Source: Bacteriovoracaceae bacterium UBA4097
GTDB taxonomy: Bacteria > Bdellovibrionota > Bacteriovoracia > Bacteriovoracales > Bacteriovoracaceae
Assembly (NCBI GenBank): GCA_002381765.1
Contig: DFXX01000006.1
Location: 1 to 33,209, forward strand
Direction: 5' to 3'
Length of the DNA stretch: 33,209 bases
The notes beneath the pieces are model-generated. The model did no database searches. It saw only the letters and a program-made list of their open reading frames with translations, and was not told the DNA's origin. Of the stretch, positions 1 to 8,295 are shown piece after piece. A program made the translations under genes and the position numbers. Every line of letters starts with the position of its first letter. Position 1 is the first letter of the stretch.

Positions 1-608
1 GGCTGTGACCTGATAACTCCATCTCTGATGAAGTTTTTTTGGCCAGTTTGCGTTCTGATGTTTTGGCTAAGTTTCTTAAAAAATTCAGCTCTTTCGATTC
101 TTGCAATGGGGGCCCTAATGCCAACCTCGAGCAGAGAGCGATAGATTGCTTTGGCCTCAGGTTCAAGTGAGAAGGGGTTTTCTGAAAGAAAAATTAAATC
201 CTTCTTCAATTCTTGGAGTTTTTCATCGGAAATTTTCTGCTGGAGGATATAGCGAGTATTGAGAGGGAGATCCTTTTCCTGTAAAGAGCTGTAATCCAGC
301 ACCTTATAGATAAGATCCATATTATCTTTATCATGGATCACGACTTGATTAGATTCAAACTGGGTATAAATGAGAAACCAAAACTTCACCATGGGATAAT
401 AAAATTCAGTTATCTTAAAGGCTTTATCTACCCGGTCATCCCGGTCCTCAAGATAGTAATTTATTCTATCTGCCGATCGCCACGAGAGTTCTCGAACATC
501 GGAACTGTCTTTGGAGGGAAGTTGTATAAACTCAGTCCCGAAGTAAGGATCGGAGGCAGTTATGAAAACAAGGGCAAAAAGGGCAAAAAGAGAATACTTA
601 ATGATCAT
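1..608 (-). CDS. Probable lytic transglycosylase, MltD-like (N-terminal part, cut by window edge)
   Basis: Only the first 202 codons are in the window; the frame is open to base 3. The protein starts with a hydrophobic signal sequence (MIIKYSLFALFALVFITA) followed by a mature secreted region. Around residues 180-200 it has the pattern RTQTGQKNFIRDGVIRS, which resembles the R-x-Q-x-G-x(3)-F-x(2)-G segment that precedes the catalytic SLT domain in MltD-type murein transglycosylases. The catalytic domain itself lies outside the window, so the assignment is inference. The start was chosen because this ATG overlaps the TGA of the upstream patatin-like gene as ATGA (605-608), a classic coupling arrangement. 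If correct, the product cuts peptidoglycan in the periplasm. It could instead be an unrelated secreted protein. Confidence 0.55.
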   Translation of the reverse strand, partial: MIIKYSLFALFALVFITASDPYFGTEFIQLPSKDSSDVRELSWRSADRINYYLEDRDDRVDKAFKITEFYYPMVKFWFLIYTQFESNQVVIHDKDNMDLIYKVLDYSSLQEKDLPLNTRYILQQKISDEKLQELKKDLIFLSENPFSLEPEAKAIYRSLLEVGIRAPIARIERAEFFKKLSQNIRTQTGQKNFIRDGVIRSQ

Positions 609-1789
609 CTGGGACTCAATATCTGCATTGTCCTCTTGTATCCCGACTCAACTGCGTGAGTAGAAATTTTTGAATTGAGAGAAAACGAGTTAGCAAAGAA
701 GAGCTTATAATCATGATGATCTGGATAGATATCGATTAGTTTAACCTTTGGATTGGTATTTAGTTTTCTTTGAAGGATTGCCATGATTTCACGACGATGA
801 CCCTGGGAGAATTTCTCCATTTTCATATAATCATTAACGGTATCCATGATATCGATGGCCTTCGCCCTTTCGGCGCGAGAGGAGACAATCTTTTTTTGGA
901 TCATGAGATAAATGGACTGAATGGCTATCGGAGGCAGTCCATAGTTAACTAAGGAGCCTACCTCATCGTGAAAATGATAAGGAGTATGAGTCCAGGAGCT
1001 GATGATTACATCACAACCATTGTCTTCGGCGACATGAGTGGAAAGAGTCTCTCTAATTTCACCATCGATATAATAATCAATACCGTTGGTATGGCGGTTT
1101 TTGATGGGATAAGGACTATAAAAGGGTGGCACACTCATGCTGGCAGCTGCGGCATGGGAAACATTGGTTCCCGTGTAGTAAACCGAAGTCGAATCATGAC
1201 TTGGATTAGGATAATTGTATTTAGAAAAAATAACTTTACGGGAATGATCCAGCTGAGTTGCAACTACAAAAAGATCGGGGATAAAATCCTCAAAGCGGTC
1301 ACTCTCAATTACATTATTTAAAAGATAATGCCTCAATCCTTCGGTGGTAAAAAAGCCAGGAACAGAAATGATAGGCTTTAAGAGGCTTTTCAAAACAGTT
1401 GGAAACCCATCAAGCGCATAAAAGAAGTCCCCCTTGGGACCTCTAACTTCCGGGCGTTTGATATTGAACATATCTTTGTAGCTCAGACCCTTGAGTTTTG
1501 AGCCCTTTATTCCTAGTGTCGCATGGATCACGTCCTGAGGAGTATATCCGCTAGCAAGATAAATGCAGATCATGGCGCCGGCACTAGAGCCAACATAGGT
1601 CCCAATCTCTAAACTGTGTTGATTAAGATTTTGCCCTGGGCTTGAATTCTTATTACTCTTTAGATGAAAGCCCAGCTCTTCCAGGGCCAGGGTGACACCT
1701 AAGTGCCAGGCTGCCGCCTTAACCACTCCGCCGGAGAGGACGAGAGCAATTTTTTTGTTTTTAAGCTCGTTCAAATCAACTGACTTCAT
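605..1789 (-). CDS. Patatin-like phospholipase family protein
   Basis: This 394-residue protein has the three marks of the patatin fold. A glycine-rich oxyanion loop is near residues 19-31 (SGGVVKAAAWHLG), the nucleophile elbow GSSAG is near 67-71 with Ser69 as the expected nucleophile, and an Asp-Gly pair (IDGE, Asp242) completes the Ser-Asp dyad. The family hydrolyses acyl chains from phospholipids or related lipids. No signal peptide or obvious membrane segment is present, so it would act in the cytosol or leave by another route. The oxyanion loop reads SGGVVKA where many bacterial relatives have a third Gly. It is the upstream partner of the lytic-transglycosylase-like gene, sharing ATGA at the junction. 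A perfect TATAAT lies at 1844-1849 on this strand, but I see no good -35 element. The family call is firm; the substrate is unknown. Confidence 0.85.
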   Translation of the reverse strand: MKSVDLNELKNKKIALVLSGGVVKAAAWHLGVTLALEELGFHLKSNKNSSPGQNLNQHSLEIGTYVGSSAGAMICIYLASGYTPQDVIHATLGIKGSKLKGLSYKDMFNIKRPEVRGPKGDFFYALDGFPTVLKSLLKPIISVPGFFTTEGLRHYLLNNVIESDRFEDFIPDLFVVATQLDHSRKVIFSKYNYPNPSHDSTSVYYTGTNVSHAAAASMSVPPFYSPYPIKNRHTNGIDYYIDGEIRETLSTHVAEDNGCDVIISSWTHTPYHFHDEVGSLVNYGLPPIAIQSIYLMIQKKIVSSRAERAKAIDIMDTVNDYMKMEKFSQGHRREIMAILQRKLNTNPKVKLIDIYPDHHDYKLFFANSFSLNSKISTHAVESGYKRTMQILSPR

Positions 1790-1819
1790 TACTCAACTTT
1801 TGTAGGCGCATTTTTGATT

Positions 1820-1848
1820 TTGCACATCTTCATCGGATTCTTTATTAT
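1820..1848 (+). promoter_or_regulatory. Candidate sigma70-like promoter for the 1873-8294 run
   Basis: TTGCAC (1820-1825), a 17-base spacer and TATTAT (1843-1848) stand about 25 bases before the start codon at 1873. The -10 matches consensus at five of six positions; the -35 is weak at three of six. On the opposite strand a perfect TATAAT covers 1844-1849, so the -10 boxes of two divergent promoters may be almost superimposed. This is pattern matching only. Confidence 0.4.
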
Positions 1849-1872
1849 AAAGCTTAATGCTAAGGAGGATCC

Positions 1873-2217
1873 ATGAGTGCCACGGACGGAGTCTGGTTAT
1901 CCATCACAGACTATTCACGTTATAAAAATGTTTCCATCTCTACCATCAGAAGGCACATCAAGACTAATATTCTTAAACACAAAGAAGAGAACGGAAAGTA
2001 TTTAATCTATGTTCCTTCAAGTGACCGCCTAAAGATTCGTGAAGAAGAAGAAGTTCTCAAGATAAAGTTAGAAACGGAACTTCTGCGTTCTCAGATTAGA
2101 CAATTAAGAGAAGAAAACAACGAACTTAAAATGCTGGTTGAGCTCTACGAGCGCCAAAATAATAAGTCTATGAGAAGCGATGCTCCTCCGGAGATTCCAG
2201 AATTACACTATGAATAA
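1873..2217 (+). CDS. Small HTH (excisionase/MerR-like) protein with coiled-coil tail
   Basis: This 114-residue protein begins with what looks like a winged helix-turn-helix of the excisionase/MerR type at about residues 10-50: ITDYSRYKNVSISTIRRHIK followed by a KYLIYV wing strand. From about residue 55 to 97 it is a charged heptad-rich helix (KIREEEEVLKIKLETELLRS and onward) that should form a coiled coil, so a dimeric DNA-binding protein is likely. The start is well supported by AAGGAGG at 1862-1868, four bases ahead of ATG. The stop overlaps the start of the next gene by eight bases, so the two are probably cotranscribed and coupled. Function is unknown; a regulator or nucleoid-type protein is inference. 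Confidence 0.75.
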   Translation: MSATDGVWLSITDYSRYKNVSISTIRRHIKTNILKHKEENGKYLIYVPSSDRLKIREEEEVLKIKLETELLRSQIRQLREENNELKMLVELYERQNNKSMRSDAPPEIPELHYE

Positions 2218-3670
2218 ACTCTTACTAACCCTTCTTTGTCTTTTCACTTTCAGTGCCTGGGGGCAGTCCTCTATGAGGCGCTGCACTCTCTTACCGGTAA
2301 CGGATAGTGTTGGTGGTGCTATTGGGTTTAAAGTCTTTGAAGCGATAGAGGAAGAATTAAAATACAGTAATTGGTGCACCTATGTTTCCAACTCTGGAAT
2401 GATAGGTGTCTTCACCCGTTATCGAGAAAATCTGCCTCAGTATCTCAAAACGAAAGAAGTTCTTCAGACCGTGGCCAGCAAACTTAGGGTTGGTTCTTTA
2501 ATTAGATTAGATCTGGTTAATCAAATTAATGGGGTTGAAGTTAAGATGGATGTCTTTGGTGAGAATGGAGAGGATCTCTATTTCAGCGAAAAAACGCTAC
2601 TTAATAAAGACGATATTGAGCTCATTGCTTCTACCATAAAAAATTGGCTAGACGTATATGCCAAGATGATTCCTTACGATGCGCAGATTACCGGAATTTT
2701 GGGTGACCAGATCACTCTTGATGTTGGCAAGGGCTATCCAATTCGCACGGGCCAAAAGCTAGTCATTAAACGCATGACTTCTAAGAAAAAGCATCCTCTT
2801 CTAAAAAAGATAGTGGATTGGGATACCGAAGTTCTTGCAGAAGGTAATGTCTTTAGTATTTCTGATAATCAGGCCCTGGCCATGGTTAAGGTTTATAAGA
2901 CGGATAAAAAATTATCACAAGGTGACTGGGTGAGACTCGCCGAATATGAGCAGGGTTTTATCAACGATCCAAGTTTGGGCGACAAAGATGAAGAGAAGAT
3001 GGGAACTTTAGGGGTCTTATCAATTGGACTCTTTGGAACAAGCTCCAGTGTTGATACTGCTACTTCTGGTGGAAGTAAGCGCATGAGTGGAAATCTGTTT
3101 GGATTGGATTTCAGAGTCGAAGGTTGGATTACTCGTCAGTATTTTGGGGCCCTTGAAGTAACAAGATCAATAGGAAGCTTAAAAGAATCATCCGGAAATC
3201 CCACTAAAAGTAGCCTAAATGCTAATAATGGAACGGTAAAACTAACTGGAGGATATAAGTATCTTCCAATTGGATTCTTCTATGGCCCACAAATCGACAT
3301 CTATACTGGTTATGCCAATCATAGCTTTGATTTAGATTACTCAGAAGCCGATGGCTTTGGAAAAAACACCATCTCTGGTCTAGTTCTTGGTACTGCTGCA
3401 AATATTCCCATCAATCGCGAATATCGCTTCTTTGCTCAAGCAGAATTTATTCCGTTCCCAAGTTTTGAAGATGAAGATGGAATTTATGGTTCTGCGAGCA
3501 GTGTCTCAGCTATGGAGCTAGAAATCGGAATTAAGTACCAGTACACCATGAGAATGACCATCGATGGAAGTGTAGAAACCATATCTCGTAAAGCGAAGTT
3601 TGGGTCAAATCCCAAAGAAGTTTCCTACAAGGATAATTTACTGAAGCTAGGTGTGTCCTTTAACTTTTAA
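2210..3670 (+). CDS. Secreted FlgT-C-like protein with predicted C-terminal outer-membrane barrel
   Basis: This 486-residue protein starts with a signal peptide (MNKLLLTLLCLFTFSAWG). I place the start at 2210 rather than the longer in-frame ATG at 2180 because only the shorter form exposes the signal sequence at the terminus. Residues about 25-150 resemble the TolB/CsgG-type fold seen in FlgT-like proteins. Residues about 155-245 (AQITGILGDQITLDVGKG, then GQKLVIKR and QGDWVRLAE) look like the small beta domain at the C-terminus of FlgT. From about residue 260 onward there are alternating amphipathic strands ending in GVSFNF, a typical beta-signal with a C-terminal Phe, so insertion in the outer membrane is likely. 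No flagellar gene is nearby. It overlaps the HTH gene by eight bases and is followed after nine bases by the AGCS symporter. The role is unknown. Confidence 0.7.
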   Translation: MNKLLLTLLCLFTFSAWGQSSMRRCTLLPVTDSVGGAIGFKVFEAIEEELKYSNWCTYVSNSGMIGVFTRYRENLPQYLKTKEVLQTVASKLRVGSLIRLDLVNQINGVEVKMDVFGENGEDLYFSEKTLLNKDDIELIASTIKNWLDVYAKMIPYDAQITGILGDQITLDVGKGYPIRTGQKLVIKRMTSKKKHPLLKKIVDWDTEVLAEGNVFSISDNQALAMVKVYKTDKKLSQGDWVRLAEYEQGFINDPSLGDKDEEKMGTLGVLSIGLFGTSSSVDTATSGGSKRMSGNLFGLDFRVEGWITRQYFGALEVTRSIGSLKESSGNPTKSSLNANNGTVKLTGGYKYLPIGFFYGPQIDIYTGYANHSFDLDYSEADGFGKNTISGLVLGTAANIPINREYRFFAQAEFIPFPSFEDEDGIYGSASSVSAMELEIGIKYQYTMRMTIDGSVETISRKAKFGSNPKEVSYKDNLLKLGVSFNF

Positions 3671-3679
3671 GGAGACCTT

Positions 3680-5026
3680 GTGACAGAATTCCTCAAATCT
3701 GCGGTGGACTTTATTTGGGGCCTGCCACTTTTGGTATTCATCTTTACGGCAAACATTATCCTTGTCTGGCACTCCCGCTTTCTCCCTTTAAAGGGACTTA
3801 AGCATGCAATACAAACCCTACTGACAAGTCGAAATAGTTATTCCAAATCAGAGGGCCAGCTCTCCCAATTCCAATCATTTTGTAATGCCATAGCCGCAAC
3901 GGTTGGTCTGGGTAATATTTCCGGTGTTGCTATTGCTATTTCAGTGGGAGGACCTGGGGCTCTGTTTTGGATGTGGGTAGCTGCACTTTTTGGTATGAAT
4001 ACAAAATTCTTTGAATGCACCATTGCTCAGTTTTATCGTGGTCATGATTATAAGGGCGAGATTCAGGGAGGGGCGATGTATGTGATAGAGAAGGCCATGC
4101 CTAAGGGTTTACGGCCACTCGCCTATATGTTTGCAATATGTGGAATGGTGGGAACACTTGGCCTCTTTCAAATAAATCAGCTCGCGCAATACGGCAATAC
4201 CAATTATGGAGTCGCCGAGTGGATAACCGGCATCATTATCATGCTGATTACTGCCATTATTCTTATGGGTGGACTCAAGAGCATCGCAAAATTTTGTTCT
4301 ATTACAGTACCAGTAATGAGTGTGTTGTATTTTCTTTCGGTGGCAGTCATTCTTCTTATTAATATCGAAAAAGCGCCGGAAGTATTTCGACTTATTTTCA
4401 GTGAAGCTTTAAATCCCTCTAGTGCCTTTGGCGGAATCACCGGATATGGGTTCCTTCATATTTTAAGCACCGGTATGAAGAGGGCCACCTTTTCTAATGA
4501 GGCGGGAATTGGCACTGCACCCATGGCCCATAGTAATTCAAGAACGGATGAACCAATATCGGAAGGTTATGTGGCAATGCTCGGTCCACTTTTAGATACT
4601 ATCATTGTTTGCTCTCTGACTGCTTTTACCATTCTTGTGACCTTTCCCAATGGAGCGCCTCAAGGAATTTCAGGAATCGATCTTACTACCCAAGCATTCA
4701 CAACTCATTTAGGAGAATGGGGAAGGCATTTCCTGGCTATTACCATAACACTTTTTGCTCTTTCTACGATCATTGGAATGGCCAATTACGGCTCAAAGTG
4801 TTGGAACTATCTCTTTAAGGGGCGGTGGGGTTTTACAGACAAAATGTTTTTGGTGTTCTATAGTGGCAGCATTCTTTTAGGTGCATTACTCCCATTGATG
4901 AATGTCATAAACATCATGGATATTGCTTTCGCCCTTATGACAGTTCCTAATATTATCGCAACTGTTTACCTTGCTAAAAGAGTTAAACAAGAGCTGGAAA
5001 TATATAACCGGAAAAACAAACTCTAA
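3680..5026 (+). CDS. AGCS family alanine/glycine:sodium symporter
   Basis: The 448-residue inner-membrane protein carries the family signature at about residues 72-112: VGLGNISGVAIAISVGGPGA followed by FWMW, GM and KFFE. A second block is FSNEAGIGTAPMAHSNSRT, then DEPISEGYV and GPLLDTIIVC, also typical of the alanine or glycine:cation symporter family. Around ten hydrophobic segments are visible. Members take up Ala, Gly or related amino acids with Na+. The start codon is GTG, supported by GGAG at 3671-3674. The TAA stop directly abuts the ATG of the following ligase gene with no intervening base. Substrate cannot be read from the sequence. Confidence 0.93.
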   Translation: MTEFLKSAVDFIWGLPLLVFIFTANIILVWHSRFLPLKGLKHAIQTLLTSRNSYSKSEGQLSQFQSFCNAIAATVGLGNISGVAIAISVGGPGALFWMWVAALFGMNTKFFECTIAQFYRGHDYKGEIQGGAMYVIEKAMPKGLRPLAYMFAICGMVGTLGLFQINQLAQYGNTNYGVAEWITGIIIMLITAIILMGGLKSIAKFCSITVPVMSVLYFLSVAVILLINIEKAPEVFRLIFSEALNPSSAFGGITGYGFLHILSTGMKRATFSNEAGIGTAPMAHSNSRTDEPISEGYVAMLGPLLDTIIVCSLTAFTILVTFPNGAPQGISGIDLTTQAFTTHLGEWGRHFLAITITLFALSTIIGMANYGSKCWNYLFKGRWGFTDKMFLVFYSGSILLGALLPLMNVINIMDIAFALMTVPNIIATVYLAKRVKQELEIYNRKNKL

Positions 5027-6922
5027 ATGAAAACTAATCGCATTCAAGAACTAGAAAAGCTAATCGTTAAGCATAAAGAACTCTATTATTCTGGCAAGGC
5101 AGAAATCTCGGATGAGAAGTATGACAAGCTGGAAGATGAATTAAAGAAATTAGACCCTAATAATCCCGTGCTCCAAATCGTGGGTTCAAAGCTAGTCGAG
5201 TCGGCAAATAAAGTTCCTCACCAAAGAAAGATGCTCTCATTAGATAAAACCTATGATGAGAAGGATCTTCTGAAATGGATCGGCAAAGAGCCGGTGGTGA
5301 GTATCTTTAAGCTTGATGGATCAAGCTGCTCTCTGATCTATGAGAATGGCTATCTCGTTCTAGCCAAGACTCGAGGTGATGGTCAGGTGGGAGAAAATAT
5401 CACCCGCAAGGCCTTATTCATCGGTGATATTCCCAAATCAGTTCCGACGACCGAGAGCTTTGAAGTGAGAGGAGAGATCTACTGCACGGAAGCTGACTTT
5501 ATCCATCTCTCAACGGCCATGAGAGAGCTAAAATTAGAAGCCCCTACTTCACAAAGAAATATCGTCGCCGGGCTTTTAGGCAGAAAAGAGAATATTCAAC
5601 TCTCGCATCACTTGAGCTTTAAAGCCTTTGATCTTATTAGCGAAGAGAAATTCTCTTTTGAGCATCAAAAACTAGAAAAGCTTAAAGCGCTAGGATTTAC
5701 CACACCCGAATACGAAGTGCATAAAACTACCAGCGATGTTGATAAAAGAATCAATCAGGCACGAGACTTTATGGGAAGTGGAGACTATCTCATCGATGGG
5801 CTGGTTCTGGTCTATGATAATTTAAAGCTCCATGAAGAATTGGGAGAGACCTCCCATCACCCTCGCTATAAGATGGCCTTTAAATTTCAGGGCGACACTA
5901 AGGTGACAGCGATCAATGAAATTATCTGGGGAGTATCAAGAAACGGGAGACTCACTCCTGTAGCGATGGTTGAACCGGTAGAGCTATCTAATGCCGTGAT
6001 AGGTAGAGTGACTCTTCATAATTTCGGCATGGTGAGAAACTTTGAACTAAAAGCTGGGGATAAGATAGAGATTGTTCGCTCGGGAGAGGTCATTCCTAAG
6101 TTTCTTGGAGTGGTGGAAAAAGCCGAAGGGAATTTTAGCTATCCTGAAAGTTGCCCAAGCTGCCAGAGTGAACTAAAAATTGATGATATCTGGCTCTATT
6201 GCCCCAATGATCTTTGTCCGGCAAAAATAAAGGAAGAAATATTAAACTATATTCAAAAAGCCGGTATCGATGATGTTTCTGATAAGCGTCTGGAAGAAAT
6301 GATCCTAAAGGGATTAGTGGAAACCATTCCAGATTTATATCGCCTGTCAGTAGAAGATTTTCTTTTGCTGGATAAGGTGAAAGAAAAACTTGCCAGCAAA
6401 ATGTATGGCAATATTCAGAAAACCAAGAAGCAAACACTCGCTCAGTTCATTTCAGCCATTGGGATTGAAGGGGTGTCCATGGCCAAAAGTGAAAAAATTA
6501 TTTCCCAGGGATATAACAATCTTGAAAAGATCAGAGCGATTACGTTAGAGCAGATGCTAAATATCGAAGGCTTTGCTGAGAAATCATCTCATGATTTTTT
6601 AAATTCTCTAAAAAAGAAAGATGATCTCATCTCTGAGCTTGTTGATTTGGGTGTAAGTGTCGAAGCCGATGAAATCAATACTGGTGAAGGCCCCTTGCAA
6701 GGATATAAGTTTTGCATCACCGGAGAGCTCAGTACCTCCCGAGGCGAAGTGGAAAAAGTGATTAAAAAGAATGGGGGAGTCATGGTAAGTTCGGTTTCAA
6801 AAAACACGAACTATCTAGTGACCAATGATCAGGAGAGCTCTTCCAGTAAATTTGTTAAAGCGAAATCTCTGGGGATACCAATAATTAGTGAAGCAGCCCT
6901 AATGAAAATGCTGGAAGGATAA
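5027..6922 (+). CDS. ligA: Divergent NAD+-dependent DNA ligase (LigA-type)
   Basis: This 631-residue protein has the full LigA order: N-terminal Ia domain (DEKYDKL near 29-35), nucleotidyltransferase domain with the lysine of KLDG at Lys95, VRGE at 147-150, AFKF at 284-287, OB fold (GRLTPVAMVEPVEL), four-Cys zinc finger (Cys376, 379, 392, 397), HhH repeats and a C-terminal BRCT domain from about 555. LigA seals nicks using NAD+. By eye against the E. coli protein, several positions usually conserved differ: His23 is Tyr21, Glu113 is Ile93, Arg277 is Met249, and the motif IV lysine (Lys290, in DGVVIK) is Val262 in IDGLVLV. The family call is firm, but whether this is the housekeeping ligase is uncertain. 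It is about 40 residues shorter than E. coli LigA. Its ATG directly follows the symporter stop; radA starts two bases after its stop. Confidence 0.85.
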   Translation: MKTNRIQELEKLIVKHKELYYSGKAEISDEKYDKLEDELKKLDPNNPVLQIVGSKLVESANKVPHQRKMLSLDKTYDEKDLLKWIGKEPVVSIFKLDGSSCSLIYENGYLVLAKTRGDGQVGENITRKALFIGDIPKSVPTTESFEVRGEIYCTEADFIHLSTAMRELKLEAPTSQRNIVAGLLGRKENIQLSHHLSFKAFDLISEEKFSFEHQKLEKLKALGFTTPEYEVHKTTSDVDKRINQARDFMGSGDYLIDGLVLVYDNLKLHEELGETSHHPRYKMAFKFQGDTKVTAINEIIWGVSRNGRLTPVAMVEPVELSNAVIGRVTLHNFGMVRNFELKAGDKIEIVRSGEVIPKFLGVVEKAEGNFSYPESCPSCQSELKIDDIWLYCPNDLCPAKIKEEILNYIQKAGIDDVSDKRLEEMILKGLVETIPDLYRLSVEDFLLLDKVKEKLASKMYGNIQKTKKQTLAQFISAIGIEGVSMAKSEKIISQGYNNLEKIRAITLEQMLNIEGFAEKSSHDFLNSLKKKDDLISELVDLGVSVEADEINTGEGPLQGYKFCITGELSTSRGEVEKVIKKNGGVMVSSVSKNTNYLVTNDQESSSSKFVKAKSLGIPIISEAALMKMLEG

Positions 6923-6923
6923 T

Positions 6924-8294
6924 ATGGCCAAGGTTAAAACCGTTTTTACATGTCAGGAGTGTGGTTATCAGTCGGCTAAGTGGCTAGGAAAATGCCCTGA
7001 TTGTAATCAATGGAATTCCTTCTCTGAAGAAGAGGTCATTAAGGCCAGTAAAGCTTCACCTAAATCGATTGCGGGACGTGAAAGTCGCCCTAAGACGATC
7101 GATGAAATTGAGCATGAAACATTTAATCGTTATCAAACTGAAATGAGTGAGTTTGACCGTGTGATGGGTGGTGGGGTGACGCTTGGATCTCTCACACTTA
7201 TTGGAGGAGAGCCTGGGATTGGTAAATCTACACTCCTTATGGATGTGTGTGGCAGATTAGTAGATAGATACCAAGGTGATAAGATTCTTTATGTCAGTGG
7301 AGAAGAATCAGAATCCCAAATTGCTCAACGCTCAAAACGTTTAGGTGTGAATAACGCCAGTTTTTATATTTATAATGAAACTTGCTGGCAAAAAGTCTTG
7401 GAGCAAGTCAAAGAATTAAAACCTAAGTTTTTAGTCCTGGATTCTATTCAAACGACTCATTCTAACCAGATAGATTCGGCTGCCGGTACGCTCACGCAAA
7501 TTCGTGAAGTCACTTATGAGCTTATGAATTATGCCAAGGCCCATGATCTCACCTGCTTTATCATTGGCCATGTAACTAAAGAAGGGCAAATAGCTGGTCC
7601 CAAGATTCTGGAGCATATGGTGGATACGGTCATCTACTTCGAAGGCGATCAGCTTGGTCAATATCGACTTCTAAGAGTGATAAAGAACCGATTTGGTAAC
7701 ACCAATGAAGTGGGTATCTTTGAAATGCAGGAGAAAGGTCTGGTTGAAATCAAGAACCCATCTCAGTACTTCTTGGAGCAATCTATTCCAGGATCTTTTG
7801 GCCGATCACTTACTTGTATCCTTGAAGGCAGCCGCTCTCTCTTTGTGGAGATTCAGGCCCTGGTGGTAGAGAATAAATTTGCTGTGGGAAGAAGGACAAC
7901 CCAAGGACTCGACTCTAATCGCGTTGCCCTCCTGGTTGCGGTGATCGATAAGTACCTGGGAATTCCTCTTTCCTATAATGATATCTATGTAAACGTAGTG
8001 GGTGGAATGAAGCTCACTACCAGAGAGAATGATCTCTCAGTCATAGCATCACTTCTGAGCTCCTACTATGCGACACCTATTCCTAGTGACACGCTCTTTC
8101 TAGGTGAGGTCGGTTTAACTGGCGAGGTGAGATCCGTTCCAATGATGGAAATGAGACTCAAGGAAATAGCCCAGATGAACTATAAGCGGGTGATTACTTC
8201 CAAGCGAGCAGCAGATGATTTAAAAGGCAAGTATAAGCTTGAGCTCGTAGGCATTACTAAGGCGAGCGAGCTCAAGGGATTATTATTCAAATAA
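6924..8294 (+). CDS. radA: DNA repair protein RadA
   Basis: This 456-residue RecA-like ATPase promotes branch migration and processing of recombination intermediates. It opens with the C4 zinc finger (Cys10, 13, 24, 27), then Walker A GGEPGIGKST at about 94-103, a Walker B strand FLVLDS near 169-174, and the RadA-specific KNRFG motif at 254-258. The C-terminal third is the Lon-protease-like domain (NVVGGMKLTTRENDLSV onward), lacking protease function in the family. Length is typical. It ends the plus-strand run that starts at 1873 and follows a DNA ligase after one base, a plausible repair pairing. Its stop lies one base from the stop of the convergent glpK. Confidence 0.97.
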   Translation: MAKVKTVFTCQECGYQSAKWLGKCPDCNQWNSFSEEEVIKASKASPKSIAGRESRPKTIDEIEHETFNRYQTEMSEFDRVMGGGVTLGSLTLIGGEPGIGKSTLLMDVCGRLVDRYQGDKILYVSGEESESQIAQRSKRLGVNNASFYIYNETCWQKVLEQVKELKPKFLVLDSIQTTHSNQIDSAAGTLTQIREVTYELMNYAKAHDLTCFIIGHVTKEGQIAGPKILEHMVDTVIYFEGDQLGQYRLLRVIKNRFGNTNEVGIFEMQEKGLVEIKNPSQYFLEQSIPGSFGRSLTCILEGSRSLFVEIQALVVENKFAVGRRTTQGLDSNRVALLVAVIDKYLGIPLSYNDIYVNVVGGMKLTTRENDLSVIASLLSSYYATPIPSDTLFLGEVGLTGEVRSVPMMEMRLKEIAQMNYKRVITSKRAADDLKGKYKLELVGITKASELKGLLFK

Positions 8295-8295
8295 C

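Noticed and set aside
333..659. Plus-strand open frame of 108 codons
   Set aside because: It lies antisense to the signal-peptide-bearing lytic-transglycosylase-like gene and the end of the patatin-like gene; it has no SD and its composition is not protein-like.
968..1321. Plus-strand open frame of 117 codons
   Set aside because: It is antisense to the well-supported patatin-like gene and has no recognisable domain.
2180..2209. Longer N-terminus for the FlgT-C-like protein
   Set aside because: It would add ten residues in front of a clean signal peptide; the start at 2210 is more likely.
5027..6922. Ligase gene as a decaying pseudogene
   Set aside because: The frame is intact end to end with all domains, including the zinc finger and BRCT, and the catalytic Lys is kept; divergence alone does not show decay.
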